Assembly (NCBI GenBank): GCA_025464585.1
Contig: JAODGL010000129.1
Location: 1 to 16,857 of the forward strand
Direction of reading: 5' to 3'
Source of the DNA: Methanosarcinales archaeon
Lineage (GTDB): Archaea > Halobacteriota > Syntropharchaeia > Alkanophagales > Methanospirareceae
Length of the DNA stretch: 16,857 nucleotides
Position numbers and translations under genes: made by a program. Each line of letters opens with the position of its first letter. Position 1 is the first letter of the stretch. The notes below the pieces were generated by a model, which was not told where the DNA came from, searched no databases, and saw only the letters and a list, made by a program, of their open reading frames with translations. Shown piece by piece: positions 1 through 6,004 of this stretch.

Positions 1-2
1 GG

Positions 3-281
3 CGATCAAAACGGTTCTGGACAATAAAATATCCTTTTGTGTGGTATAATGCATTATATCTCGCAGAAGTATTAACTCGTTTTGAATTTGTGAAAAACGA
101 AAAATTAGTCCAGAAACTTATAACATGGATAGAGCAAGCTCAGGATAATGAGGGACGGTTTACACCCACATCAATGTTTATGGCATATAAAGGCTGGGAC
201 TTTGCTAATAAAAAGGAACCCTCTCCATGGATTAGTTTTCTGTGTTGCAGGATACTTAAGAGGTGGTATGATGAATATTGA
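3..281 (+). CDS. C-terminal part of a prenyltransferase/terpene-cyclase-like repeat protein (partial)
   Basis: The reading frame is open to the left edge, so only the last 92 residues are present and the start lies outside the window. The visible sequence has an aromatic-rich segment (FWTIKYPFVWYNALYLAEVL), then a helix containing WIEQAQDNEGRF, and ends in KGWDFANKKEPSPWISFLC and a basic tail. The pattern of repeated helices with QxxxGxF and a W-rich end resembles the C-termini of archaeal alpha-alpha toroid proteins of the prenyltransferase/squalene-cyclase fold. That is a family resemblance only, and neither substrate nor reaction can be told from this piece. The gene ends shortly before the inverted-repeat element at 294-439. 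I am confident it is coding and much less sure of the family. Confidence 0.6.
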   Translation, partial: RSKRFWTIKYPFVWYNALYLAEVLTRFEFVKNEKLVQKLITWIEQAQDNEGRFTPTSMFMAYKGWDFANKKEPSPWISFLCCRILKRWYDEY

Positions 282-293
282 CAACTCATTTTG

Positions 294-439
294 GGCGGGG
301 GTTCGGAACTCTGCGGTTGCTTCGCACCTTGCCCCTATCGGGGTCACTTAACAGGAGGATATGTGGCTACGCCCAAATTTACCCTTACGGGCAAACTTCG
401 CATATCCCCAGAACGTTATGTGAAATTCCGAACCCCGCC
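294..439. repeat. Hairpin-rich inverted-repeat element
   Basis: The ends are near-perfect inverted copies: GGCGGGGGTTCGGAA at 294-308 and TTCCGAACCCCGCC at 426-439 pair except for one extra G. Nested inside are a second inverted pair (GGATATG near 357 with CATATCC near 400) and short hairpins (CCCC-TATC-GGGG near 330, GCCC...GGGC near 372-392). No ORF in it looks coding. It lies between two plus-strand genes and its right end is 23 bases before the next start codon. It could be a MITE-like miniature element, a structured RNA or a 5' leader. The repeat core at 412-427 recurs at 1001-1016 and 3104-3119. Confidence 0.55.
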
Positions 440-462
440 TTTAGGAAATTGGATGTGGAACC

Positions 463-1083
463 ATGAAACAAACAAAACTTGATCTGACAAAAGAATACAA
501 AACCTACTACACGGCAAAAACCGTACCTGAGATTGTTGAGATTGAGGAAGGAAAGTTCTTAACAATAGAAGGGAAAGGTGCCCCCGGTGGTGAGGAATTT
601 CAGACAAAAGTTGGAGCTTTATATTCTCTTGCTTATAGCGTTAAAATGCTGATGAAAAAACAAGGTAAAGATTTTACAGTTGCAAAACTTGAGAGTTTAT
701 GGTGGGTTGATTCTGACAAACCGTGGTATGAAGTTCCTCGCGAAGATTGGAGATGGAAACTTCTCATACGTCAGCCCGATTTTATTGCATCTGAAATTAT
801 TGAAAAAGCAAGACAGGAAGTCATAAAAAAGAAAAAACTGGAGTTGGTGAATGAAGTTAAATTTGAAAAAATGAAAGAAGGGAAGTGTGTTCAGATATTG
901 CACATTGGACCTTATTCAACCGAGCCTGAATCAATAGCAAAGATGGAAAAACTCATGGAAGAGAAAAATCTTGTAAAAAATGGACTTCAGATACGCTCGG
1001 AACGTTGTCCGAAATTCGGCTCGGCGGCTATAACCGGTACGAAAAATATTGTGAGGAGTGAAAAATGCACCATAAATATGTAG
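463..1083 (+). CDS. GyrI-like small-molecule-binding domain protein, C-terminus replaced
   Basis: This 206-residue protein matches the stand-alone GyrI-like (SOUL/GyrI fold) family, whose members are thought to bind or hydrolyse small, often cyclic, ligands. Family landmarks are visible in order: the DLTKEYKTYYTAK N-terminus, the FLTIEGKGAPGGEEFQ strand-turn, ALYSLAYSVKM, LWWVD, the WRWKLLIRQPDF block, and the second half VQILHIGPYSTEPESIAKME. Up to residue 174 (KNG) it is normal. Family members I know continue with a HHEIYLSD-like strand and end about 25 residues later, and that strand is missing. The last 32 residues (from about base 985) are unrelated and lie over a copy of the dispersed repeat. 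The ORF overlaps the next start by 19 bases. The protein may be destabilised or may be a pseudogene. Confidence 0.75.
   Translation: MKQTKLDLTKEYKTYYTAKTVPEIVEIEEGKFLTIEGKGAPGGEEFQTKVGALYSLAYSVKMLMKKQGKDFTVAKLESLWWVDSDKPWYEVPREDWRWKLLIRQPDFIASEIIEKARQEVIKKKKLELVNEVKFEKMKEGKCVQILHIGPYSTEPESIAKMEKLMEEKNLVKNGLQIRSERCPKFGSAAITGTKNIVRSEKCTINM
1001..1016 (+). repeat. Copy 2 of dispersed repeat core
   Basis: AACGTTGTCCGAAATT here matches AACGTTATGTGAAATT at 412-427 in 13 of 16 positions and the minus-strand copy at 3104-3119 more weakly. All three follow a TTC...GATA/CATAT stretch and precede a GC-rich tail. This copy lies immediately after the point where GyrI homology stops. Confidence 0.4.
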
Positions 1084-2726
1084 TGTTTCCATTTACTGCG
1101 ATAGTCGGACAGGATTTGATGAAAAAGGCGCTAATAGTTAATGCAATAGACCCACTAATTGGAGGTGTTCTCATCAGAGGAGATAAAGGAACCGGAAAAT
1201 CAACAGCAGTTCGTGCACTTGCAGAGTTGCTTCCAAAGATAAAAGTGGTTGAGGGTTGTCCTTTCAATTGTCACCCTGAGAATCTGAGGTTAATGTGTAA
1301 ATCCTGCCAAGAGAGATACAAAAAAGAAGGTAGATTACCCTGGGTTGAAAGAAAAATGGAAGTTGTTGATATGCCTCTATCAGCAACTGAGGACATGGTT
1401 GTAGGGGCAATCGACATTAAAAAGGCACTTAAGGAGGGACTTAAAGCATTAGAGCCTGGTATTTTGGCAGGAGCCAACAGAAACGTACTGTATATTGATG
1501 AAGTGAATTTGCTGGATGACCACCTCGTAAATATTCTTTTGGATGCCGCAGCAATGGGCGTTAATGTTATTGAAAGAGAGGGCATATCACTCTATCATCC
1601 ATCTCGTTTTGTTCTTGTTGGCACGATGAATCCTGAAGAGGGTGATTTGCGACCACAGATACTTGACAGATTTGGATTGTGTGTAGAGGTAAGTGCATTG
1701 ACCTCAAAAGAAGACAGAATCAAGGTTATTGAATATAGAAAAGAATTTGATTCAGACCCATGGAAATTTGAAGAAAAGTTCAAAGAAAAACAAACAAAAC
1801 TTAGAGAGAGAATTGTTAATGCTCAAGCAATTCTTCCAGATGTGAATGTATCCAAGGAGATGCTGGAAAAAATCGTTGAGATTACCACAGCCTTAGGAAT
1901 TAAAACGCACCGCGCAGATATTGTAATGGAAAAGACGGCAAGAGCGCTTGCAGCCTTAGACGGAAGAAGGAATGTGAATGAAGAGGATATCAAGGAAGCC
2001 GCTCTTTTGGCTTTACCTCATAGGATTCGGCAACAACCCTTTGAAAAGGGTATGACAATTACAAGAGAAACGATAGAAGCGATTTTGCAGTCCAAGCCAA
2101 AGGAAGAGGTTTTTGACATTGATAAAAATGGTAGAATGAAGAAAGATATTCTGAAGCTTGACGCTGTAACTTCTTCACATGAAAAAGATTTTCCCAAGGT
2201 AGAAGGTAATAGGGGATTATATATCAGAGCAAAAGAGAGTAAGAATCCGAAAAGCATAGCGATTGATGCCACTTTAAGAAGAGCTATAAGAGAGACTGGC
2301 AAATTGGAAGTACTGCCGGAACATTTGATGGAAAAAATAAGAAGAGGTAAAGGAAAAGCCCTCTACATGATTCTCCTTGATTCCTCATCCTCAATGAGAA
2401 TGGAGAAAAAGATTAGATTCGCAAAAACTCTTTCATGGCTTCTGCTTAAGCAATCTTACGAGAGGAAAAATAAAGTTGCTTTAATGGGATTTCGGGGCAA
2501 GAAAGCTCAGCTCTTAGTCCCACCCACCAGAGATGTTCTTAAAATAGAAGAAGCTTTGGAAAATCTGCCTACGGGTGGTAAAACTCCACTAACTCCTGCG
2601 CTTTACGAAGCTTTTCAAATCGCTAGGAAAGAGATTAAAGAGAATCCTACGGTTATACTGATCTCGGATGGCAGAGGCAATGTTTTCATAAAAAACAATA
2701 TGATACTATTGCAGTTTTGTGAATAA
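1065..2726 (+). CDS. ChlI-ChlD type metal-chelatase ATPase fusion, truncated in the VWA domain
   Basis: This AAA+ motor plus integrin-I-like protein belongs to the magnesium/cobalt chelatase family, probably serving metal insertion into a tetrapyrrole (cobamide or F430-type) with a CobN/BchH-like subunit. Walker A is GDKGTGKST at residues 39-47 and Walker B is VLYIDEVN at 141-148. Four cysteines (65, 69, 78, 81) form the Cys cluster seen in prokaryotic ChlI-ChlD fusions. A charged linker follows, then a VWA domain with MIDAS DSSSSM at 439-444, GGKTP, and ISDGRGN around 533-538. After about residue 540 the sequence leaves the family and stops within 13 residues, whereas full-length fusions run on for roughly 80-100 more. 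The start has a good ribosome site (GAGGAG, 1052-1057). The end abuts a truncated methyltransferase on the other strand, so this is a rearranged and probably impaired gene. Confidence 0.85.
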   Translation: MHHKYVVFPFTAIVGQDLMKKALIVNAIDPLIGGVLIRGDKGTGKSTAVRALAELLPKIKVVEGCPFNCHPENLRLMCKSCQERYKKEGRLPWVERKMEVVDMPLSATEDMVVGAIDIKKALKEGLKALEPGILAGANRNVLYIDEVNLLDDHLVNILLDAAAMGVNVIEREGISLYHPSRFVLVGTMNPEEGDLRPQILDRFGLCVEVSALTSKEDRIKVIEYRKEFDSDPWKFEEKFKEKQTKLRERIVNAQAILPDVNVSKEMLEKIVEITTALGIKTHRADIVMEKTARALAALDGRRNVNEEDIKEAALLALPHRIRQQPFEKGMTITRETIEAILQSKPKEEVFDIDKNGRMKKDILKLDAVTSSHEKDFPKVEGNRGLYIRAKESKNPKSIAIDATLRRAIRETGKLEVLPEHLMEKIRRGKGKALYMILLDSSSSMRMEKKIRFAKTLSWLLLKQSYERKNKVALMGFRGKKAQLLVPPTRDVLKIEEALENLPTGGKTPLTPALYEAFQIARKEIKENPTVILISDGRGNVFIKNNMILLQFCE

Positions 2727-3069
2727 CATCTATTATTGGATTTAGGTCCCATAATTCATATTCATAGCCATATACTCGTGATACTATCCCAACGGTTCCA
2801 TAACCTGCAAATGGGTCAAATATTTTCATTCCCGGTTTGGCATATTTTTTTAAGACATAGGCAATAACCTGTGGGATAAATTTTGCAGGATATTTATAAA
2901 TTGCAAAAGTGCCATAAGTTGTTGAGGGTATTTCAGGAATAGTGTTTCTAAAAAGTACTGGAACCTTATTAGACGATTCGCCCAAAGTGAGTGCAGAGTT
3001 TTCTATATCCTCTGTTCCTTCTTCAGTCCATAGCTTTAACTGTTTGTAATTTTTCATATCGTTATTCAT
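2686..3069 (-). pseudogene. DNA methyltransferase N-terminal fragment (amino-MTase)
   Basis: The 127-residue ORF carries a motif-X-like YKYPAKFIPQ at 59-67 and the S-adenosylmethionine motif I FDPFAGYGT at 84-92, followed by a motif-II-like ELWDLNP. This order is that of alpha/gamma-type N6-adenine or N4-cytosine methyltransferases, in which the catalytic (D/N/S)PP(Y/F) motif IV comes later. Motif IV is absent because the frame ends at the junction with the chelatase gene, so catalysis is not expected. It was probably part of a restriction-modification or orphan methylation system carried by a mobile element. It overlaps the small Cys-rich ORF upstream by 8 bases, as in an operon. The start is an ATG with an upstream AAGGTGAAATG context. 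Confidence 0.7.
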
Positions 3070-3220
3070 TACATTTCACCTTTTTATATTTTCTTATGCC
3101 CGCCATTTCCGATAACGTAATATATCCGAACTTACTTCGCATATCTCTACAATTTGTCGATATATCCGAACAAGGTTCGCATATACATCCCTCTAATCGA
3201 ACTTTTCCATCTTTAATCAT
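3062..3220 (-). CDS. Small Cys-rich hypothetical ORF (52 aa)
   Basis: This ORF begins with an ATG at 3220 preceded by GGTGAGG and ends in TAA overlapping the methyltransferase start. The product opens MIKDGKVRLEGCICEPCSDI and has cysteines at 12, 14, 17, 24 and 50, which could form a small metal site. I do not recognise the family. A caution: its DNA contains two 25-bp near-copies of one sequence spaced 40 bp apart, so they are read in different frames. This suggests the DNA was shaped as a repeat rather than as protein. Tight spacing to the recombinase remnant (5 bases) and the methyltransferase (8-base overlap) argues for real translation. Function unknown. Confidence 0.4.
   Translation of the reverse strand: MIKDGKVRLEGCICEPCSDISTNCRDMRSKFGYITLSEMAGIRKYKKVKCNE
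3104..3119 (-). repeat. Copy 3 of dispersed repeat core
   Basis: Read on the minus strand it is TACGTTATCGGAAATG followed by GCGGG, 12 of 16 identical to the copy at 412-427. It directly adjoins the palindromic repeat at 3120-3144. Confidence 0.35.
3120..3184. repeat. Two 25-bp imperfect palindromic repeats, 40 bp apart
   Basis: Copies at 3120-3144 and 3160-3184 each read ATATATCCGAAC, a short variable centre, then TTCGCATAT. They differ at about five central positions. Each copy is itself an imperfect dyad (TATCCGAA against TTCGCATA), so it could form a small hairpin or bind a dimeric protein. The 12-mer ACTTCGCATATC of the first copy also occurs in the inverted-repeat element near 394-405. 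Confidence 0.5.
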
Positions 3221-3225
3221 TTTCC

Positions 3226-3330
3226 TCACCTTATCTGTAAGTTATCCAGCGGACTTTTAATCTTACCTATATCCTTGTTACTCACATGCGTATATATCTC
3301 TGTCGTCTTTGAACTTTTGTGTCCCAACAA
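3226..3330 (-). pseudogene. Tyrosine recombinase (integrase) C-terminal remnant
   Basis: The minus strand encodes LLGHKSSKTTEIYTHVSNK followed by DIGKIKSPLDNLQIR and a stop. LLGHxSxxTTxxYTHV is the hallmark C-terminal block of XerC/D-like phage and element integrases, containing the second His of the RHRH/W set (LLGH) and the catalytic Tyr (IYTHV). An in-frame TAG lies directly before the first Leu, and the codons further upstream show no integrase homology, so the N-terminal core with the first Arg, Lys and HxxR is missing. It ends 5 bases before the small Cys-rich ORF. This is good evidence that the 2686-3330 block came from an integrated element. It lies just downstream of purA on the same strand. 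Confidence 0.75.
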
Positions 3331-3398
3331 CTATAAAAAACTTCGTGCTGTTTCAGTAGTTCCGAATACTCCCTGCTCTATAACGCTTGAGGAGTTAG

Positions 3399-4409
3399 TC
3401 ATTTTTCAACCCTCAAATCCACTATCTCTGATACTTCAGGTCCGGTGGAAATCAACTTCACGGGAACTTGTGTGTCGCGCTCGACCCTGGCTACAAAATC
3501 CTTTACTTCTTTACTCAACTCTCCGTACTCCTTCACACCTCTACATGACGGGTCTAACCTGTCCACACCGCTCAATGCCACCATCGTTGCTCCATTTATC
3601 ATCGCCGAGTAAGCAGCCATCTTTGCGTCCCACTCTCCTATCCGTCTCTTCCTGCCCGTAACCGTGCCATACTCCTCGATATGCAACCCAGCCGCTTTTT
3701 CTTCTTTCATTTGCGTTTCAAAAGGACCCTCTCCCACCCTTGTTGGAAACGACTTGAACACCACCACAACCTCTTCTATCCTCGTAGGACCTATGCCCAC
3801 ATCAGCAGCTATCTGTGAAGCAGTCGTGTCTTTAGACGTAACGAATGGATAAGTCCCGTAGAGCAAAGAAATGCCAAAACCTTGCGTACCTTCCACCAGC
3901 ACACCTTTTCCGCGGTCCAACGCCTCGTTTATTTCCAGTGGCACGTCACAAAGGAACTCCTCCAGCTCTTTCTCATCCTTTGCCTGCCTCGCCTTTCTTA
4001 ATGCACGAGCTGCATTCGCAGGTCCGCATCCGGAACCCGTGGACCCTATTTTTCTCTTCAAATGCGCATCCTTCACGTCCTCTTCAATATGCTTCTCCTC
4101 TATTATCGCACATCTCCAATCCACACCCACTCTACCCTTCAGCCCAAAAGACGTTACTTCTCGTTTGAATACTCTCGGGTCAACCAATACGCCAGCGCCA
4201 ATCAGGAGCCTTGCGGATTCATGCACAAACCCCGAAGGCACCATTCTCAATGCGTATTTCTTACCTTCTATCTCCACTGTATGCCCTGCATTGGGACCTA
4301 CACCCCCTCTCGCAACCACTTCCGGCTTGTCATGCTTCGCAAGATACGCTATTATCTTCCCTTTACCTTCGTCACCAAAAAATCCCCCTACTACTATTGT
4401 TGATAGCAT
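3399..4409 (-). CDS. purA: Adenylosuccinate synthetase (short archaeal form)
   Basis: PurA joins IMP and aspartate with GTP to give adenylosuccinate, the first committed step to AMP. The N-terminus carries the phosphate-binding GDEGKGK at residues 12-18 with catalytic Asp13, and GPNAGHT at 38-44 with the catalytic His43. Further on are IGSTGSGCGPANAAR, LVEGTQGFGISLLYGTYPFVTSKDTTA and TGRKRRIGEWD. At 336 residues it is about 100 shorter than bacterial PurA, as is usual for archaea. It is complete, with no lost motif. It is divergent from the 4448 gene with only 38 bases between the starts, so both promoters must overlap there. Its TGA stop overlaps an ATG that opens a meaningless 23-codon frame. 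Confidence 0.95.
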   Translation of the reverse strand: MLSTIVVGGFFGDEGKGKIIAYLAKHDKPEVVARGGVGPNAGHTVEIEGKKYALRMVPSGFVHESARLLIGAGVLVDPRVFKREVTSFGLKGRVGVDWRCAIIEEKHIEEDVKDAHLKRKIGSTGSGCGPANAARALRKARQAKDEKELEEFLCDVPLEINEALDRGKGVLVEGTQGFGISLLYGTYPFVTSKDTTASQIAADVGIGPTRIEEVVVVFKSFPTRVGEGPFETQMKEEKAAGLHIEEYGTVTGRKRRIGEWDAKMAAYSAMINGATMVALSGVDRLDPSCRGVKEYGELSKEVKDFVARVERDTQVPVKLISTGPEVSEIVDLRVEK

Positions 4410-4447
4410 AGTAATTACAAATCCTTTTTATTGAATAAAGGCTACTT

Positions 4448-4810
4448 ATGATTATGATAAGAAATGACATAATAAGTTATCAATTCGCAGAGCGGATAAA
4501 ATCAGCGCTGATTATCGGTTCAAAGATGCTGACGGTGGTAGAGACGTTGAACAAGGAAAGAGAACTGGAGGGCGGGAAAAAAGCGATGTTTGCTTTCTTT
4601 GACGGGTTGTCCACTGAGACAGGAATAGCGTTAAACGCAACGGGAATGCAAGAATTCGTGCTGGTAGAAGAAAAAGTAACTCAAGCAAAAAGAAAGATAG
4701 AAGAGGAAGATTATGAAGAGGCGCATGCGAACCTTGGAAGAGCGGTTTCGCATGCTACAACTGTCTGCGACCGAACGATGAGAGCATTAATGGAGAAGGG
4801 GTTGATGTAA
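4448..4810 (+). CDS. Hypothetical helical protein (120 aa)
   Basis: I do not recognise this family. The product is a soluble, mostly helical protein with an internal segment EFVLVEEKVTQAKRKIEEED followed by YEEAHANLGRAVSHATTVCD. This resembles a helical hairpin of the TPR/HEPN size class but has no defining motif. One cysteine lies near the C-terminus and there is no signal peptide or membrane segment. Starts at 4448 and 4454 are both possible; 4448 has AAAGG seven bases upstream. It is divergent from purA and is followed by a possible 26-codon membrane peptide and then by gap. Codon use looks like its neighbours, so it is probably a real native gene. Confidence 0.7.
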   Translation: MIMIRNDIISYQFAERIKSALIIGSKMLTVVETLNKERELEGGKKAMFAFFDGLSTETGIALNATGMQEFVLVEEKVTQAKRKIEEEDYEEAHANLGRAVSHATTVCDRTMRALMEKGLM

Positions 4811-4838
4811 TTTTTTCCTACAAAAATGGGGTGCGAAA

Positions 4839-4919
4839 ATGGTAGTATTGGGATTTGGGGTTTGTTTGGTAGTATTGGTATGTATTGGAATTTTCTATGG
4901 TGCTAAACAGAAAGCATAA
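4839..4919 (+). CDS. Possible 26-residue single-span membrane peptide
   Basis: An ATG preceded by GGGGTG (eight bases upstream) opens a 26-codon frame. The product begins MVVLGFGVCLVVLVCIGIFY and ends GAKQKA, one uninterrupted hydrophobic span followed by a positively charged tail. That is the layout of small membrane proteins with an outside N-terminus. The spacer between the hypothetical gene and gap has no other content. The gap TATA box starts two bases after its stop codon. Hydrophobic short frames also arise by chance in T/G-rich DNA, so this is a candidate only. Confidence 0.35.
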   Translation: MVVLGFGVCLVVLVCIGIFYGAKQKA

Positions 4920-4920
4920 C

Positions 4921-4930
4921 TTTATATAAT
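4921..4930 (+). promoter_or_regulatory. TATA box of gap-pgk
   Basis: TTTATATAAT is centred about 25 bases before the first ATG of gap (4951). That is the normal archaeal TATA-to-initiation distance, so transcription should begin at or next to the start codon (leaderless mRNA). No Shine-Dalgarno sequence is seen before gap, which agrees. Confidence 0.6.
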
Positions 4931-4950
4931 AGGATTGCAAATAGCTTCAC

Positions 4951-5982
4951 ATGATGAAAGTAGCGATAAATGGATGGGGGCGGATAGGACGAATTGTATT
5001 CAGAGCGGCGATACGTAAAAACTCGAATATAAATTTCGTAGCAATAAATAGTCATGCTGCTGAGCCTTCCTGGGTGGCACATCTGTTGAAGTATGATTCC
5101 GTGCATGGTGTGCTGGACGGAGAGATAAGAGCGGAAAAAGACGCGAATGCGATAGTTGTAAATGGGAAGGAGATAGGGATATTAGCAGAAACCGACCCGG
5201 CGAAGCTGCCATGGAGTGATCTGGGTGTAGATGTGGTTGTAGAATCAACAGGGAAGTTCAGGGAGAGGAAAGATTTATCGAAACACCTTGACGCAGGGTG
5301 CAAAAAAGTGATAATTACCGCACCGGCAAAAGACCCTGATGTAACCATTGTACCGGGGGTCAACGATGAGATGTATGACCCTGCCAAGCATAGCGTAATT
5401 TCCCTCGCGAGTTGCACCACCAACTGCCTGGCTCCGGTGGCAAAGGTATTGAACGACGAATTTGGCATAAATCGCGGTTTTATGACCACCGTGCATGCTT
5501 ACACAAGTGACCAGAGGCTTCTTGATGGAAGGCATAAGGACCTGAGAAGGGCTCGTGCCGCGGCTATGTCCATAATACCAACGACAACAGGGGCAGCAGC
5601 AGCAATAGGAGTCGTATTACCGCCACTCGCTGGAAAACTGGATGGAATAGCAATGCGAGTTCCCACTTTTAACGTTTCCGTGGTTGACCTCGTAGCAGAG
5701 CTGAACAGCGTAGTTACTACACGTGATGAGGTGAACAGTGCCTTTGAAGCAGCATCAAAGGAAGGCATGAGAGGAATCCTTGCTGTTTCTTATGAGCCTC
5801 TTGTCTCCATTGACCATCTGGGAACGAATTTTTCCTCCGTGGTTGACGCACTATCCACGAGTGTGATAGGCGATGGCAAGGGAGGTAGTTTGGTGAAAGT
5901 GCTTGCATGGTATGACAACGAATGGGGCTACTCTTGCAGAGTGGTGGATATGATAAAGAGGGTGGAGGAGAAGGGAGTATAG
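4951..5982 (+). CDS. gap: Class I (bacterial-type) glyceraldehyde-3-phosphate dehydrogenase
   Basis: GAPDH interconverts glyceraldehyde-3-phosphate and 1,3-bisphosphoglycerate. The protein has the Rossmann start VAINGWGRIGR (usual form NGFGRIGR), LLKYDSVHG, the active-site block SLASCTTNCLAP with nucleophile Cys155 and the following conserved TTVHAYTSDQ (catalytic His), the S-loop region RAAAMSIIPTTTGAA, and the C-terminal WYDNEWGYSCR. This is the class I enzyme of bacteria and eukaryotes, not the archaeal class II enzyme. The Asp that binds the NAD ribose (VAIND in most) is Ser here (VAINSHAAEP), as in the NADP-using GapB type (VAINAS). NADP preference is therefore inferred. The start may be 4951 or 4954. 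pgk follows after 22 bases, so the pair is likely an operon for gluconeogenesis or glycolysis. Confidence 0.95.
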   Translation: MMKVAINGWGRIGRIVFRAAIRKNSNINFVAINSHAAEPSWVAHLLKYDSVHGVLDGEIRAEKDANAIVVNGKEIGILAETDPAKLPWSDLGVDVVVESTGKFRERKDLSKHLDAGCKKVIITAPAKDPDVTIVPGVNDEMYDPAKHSVISLASCTTNCLAPVAKVLNDEFGINRGFMTTVHAYTSDQRLLDGRHKDLRRARAAAMSIIPTTTGAAAAIGVVLPPLAGKLDGIAMRVPTFNVSVVDLVAELNSVVTTRDEVNSAFEAASKEGMRGILAVSYEPLVSIDHLGTNFSSVVDALSTSVIGDGKGGSLVKVLAWYDNEWGYSCRVVDMIKRVEEKGV

Positions 5983-6004
5983 GGATAAAAGGCGAAGTTG
6001 AAAA

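Noticed and set aside
3226..3402. Reading through the TAG as pyrrolysine to join a 23-codon frame with the integrase tail
   Set aside because: The codons before the TAG do not resemble the recombinase core, so this looks like a truncation point rather than recoding.
3871..4434. 187-codon plus-strand ORF
   Set aside because: It is antisense to purA, is rich in Ser/Pro as expected for the opposite strand of a GC-biased gene, and has no motif.
5052..5489. 145-codon minus-strand ORF
   Set aside because: Antisense shadow of gap, whose motifs are unmistakable.
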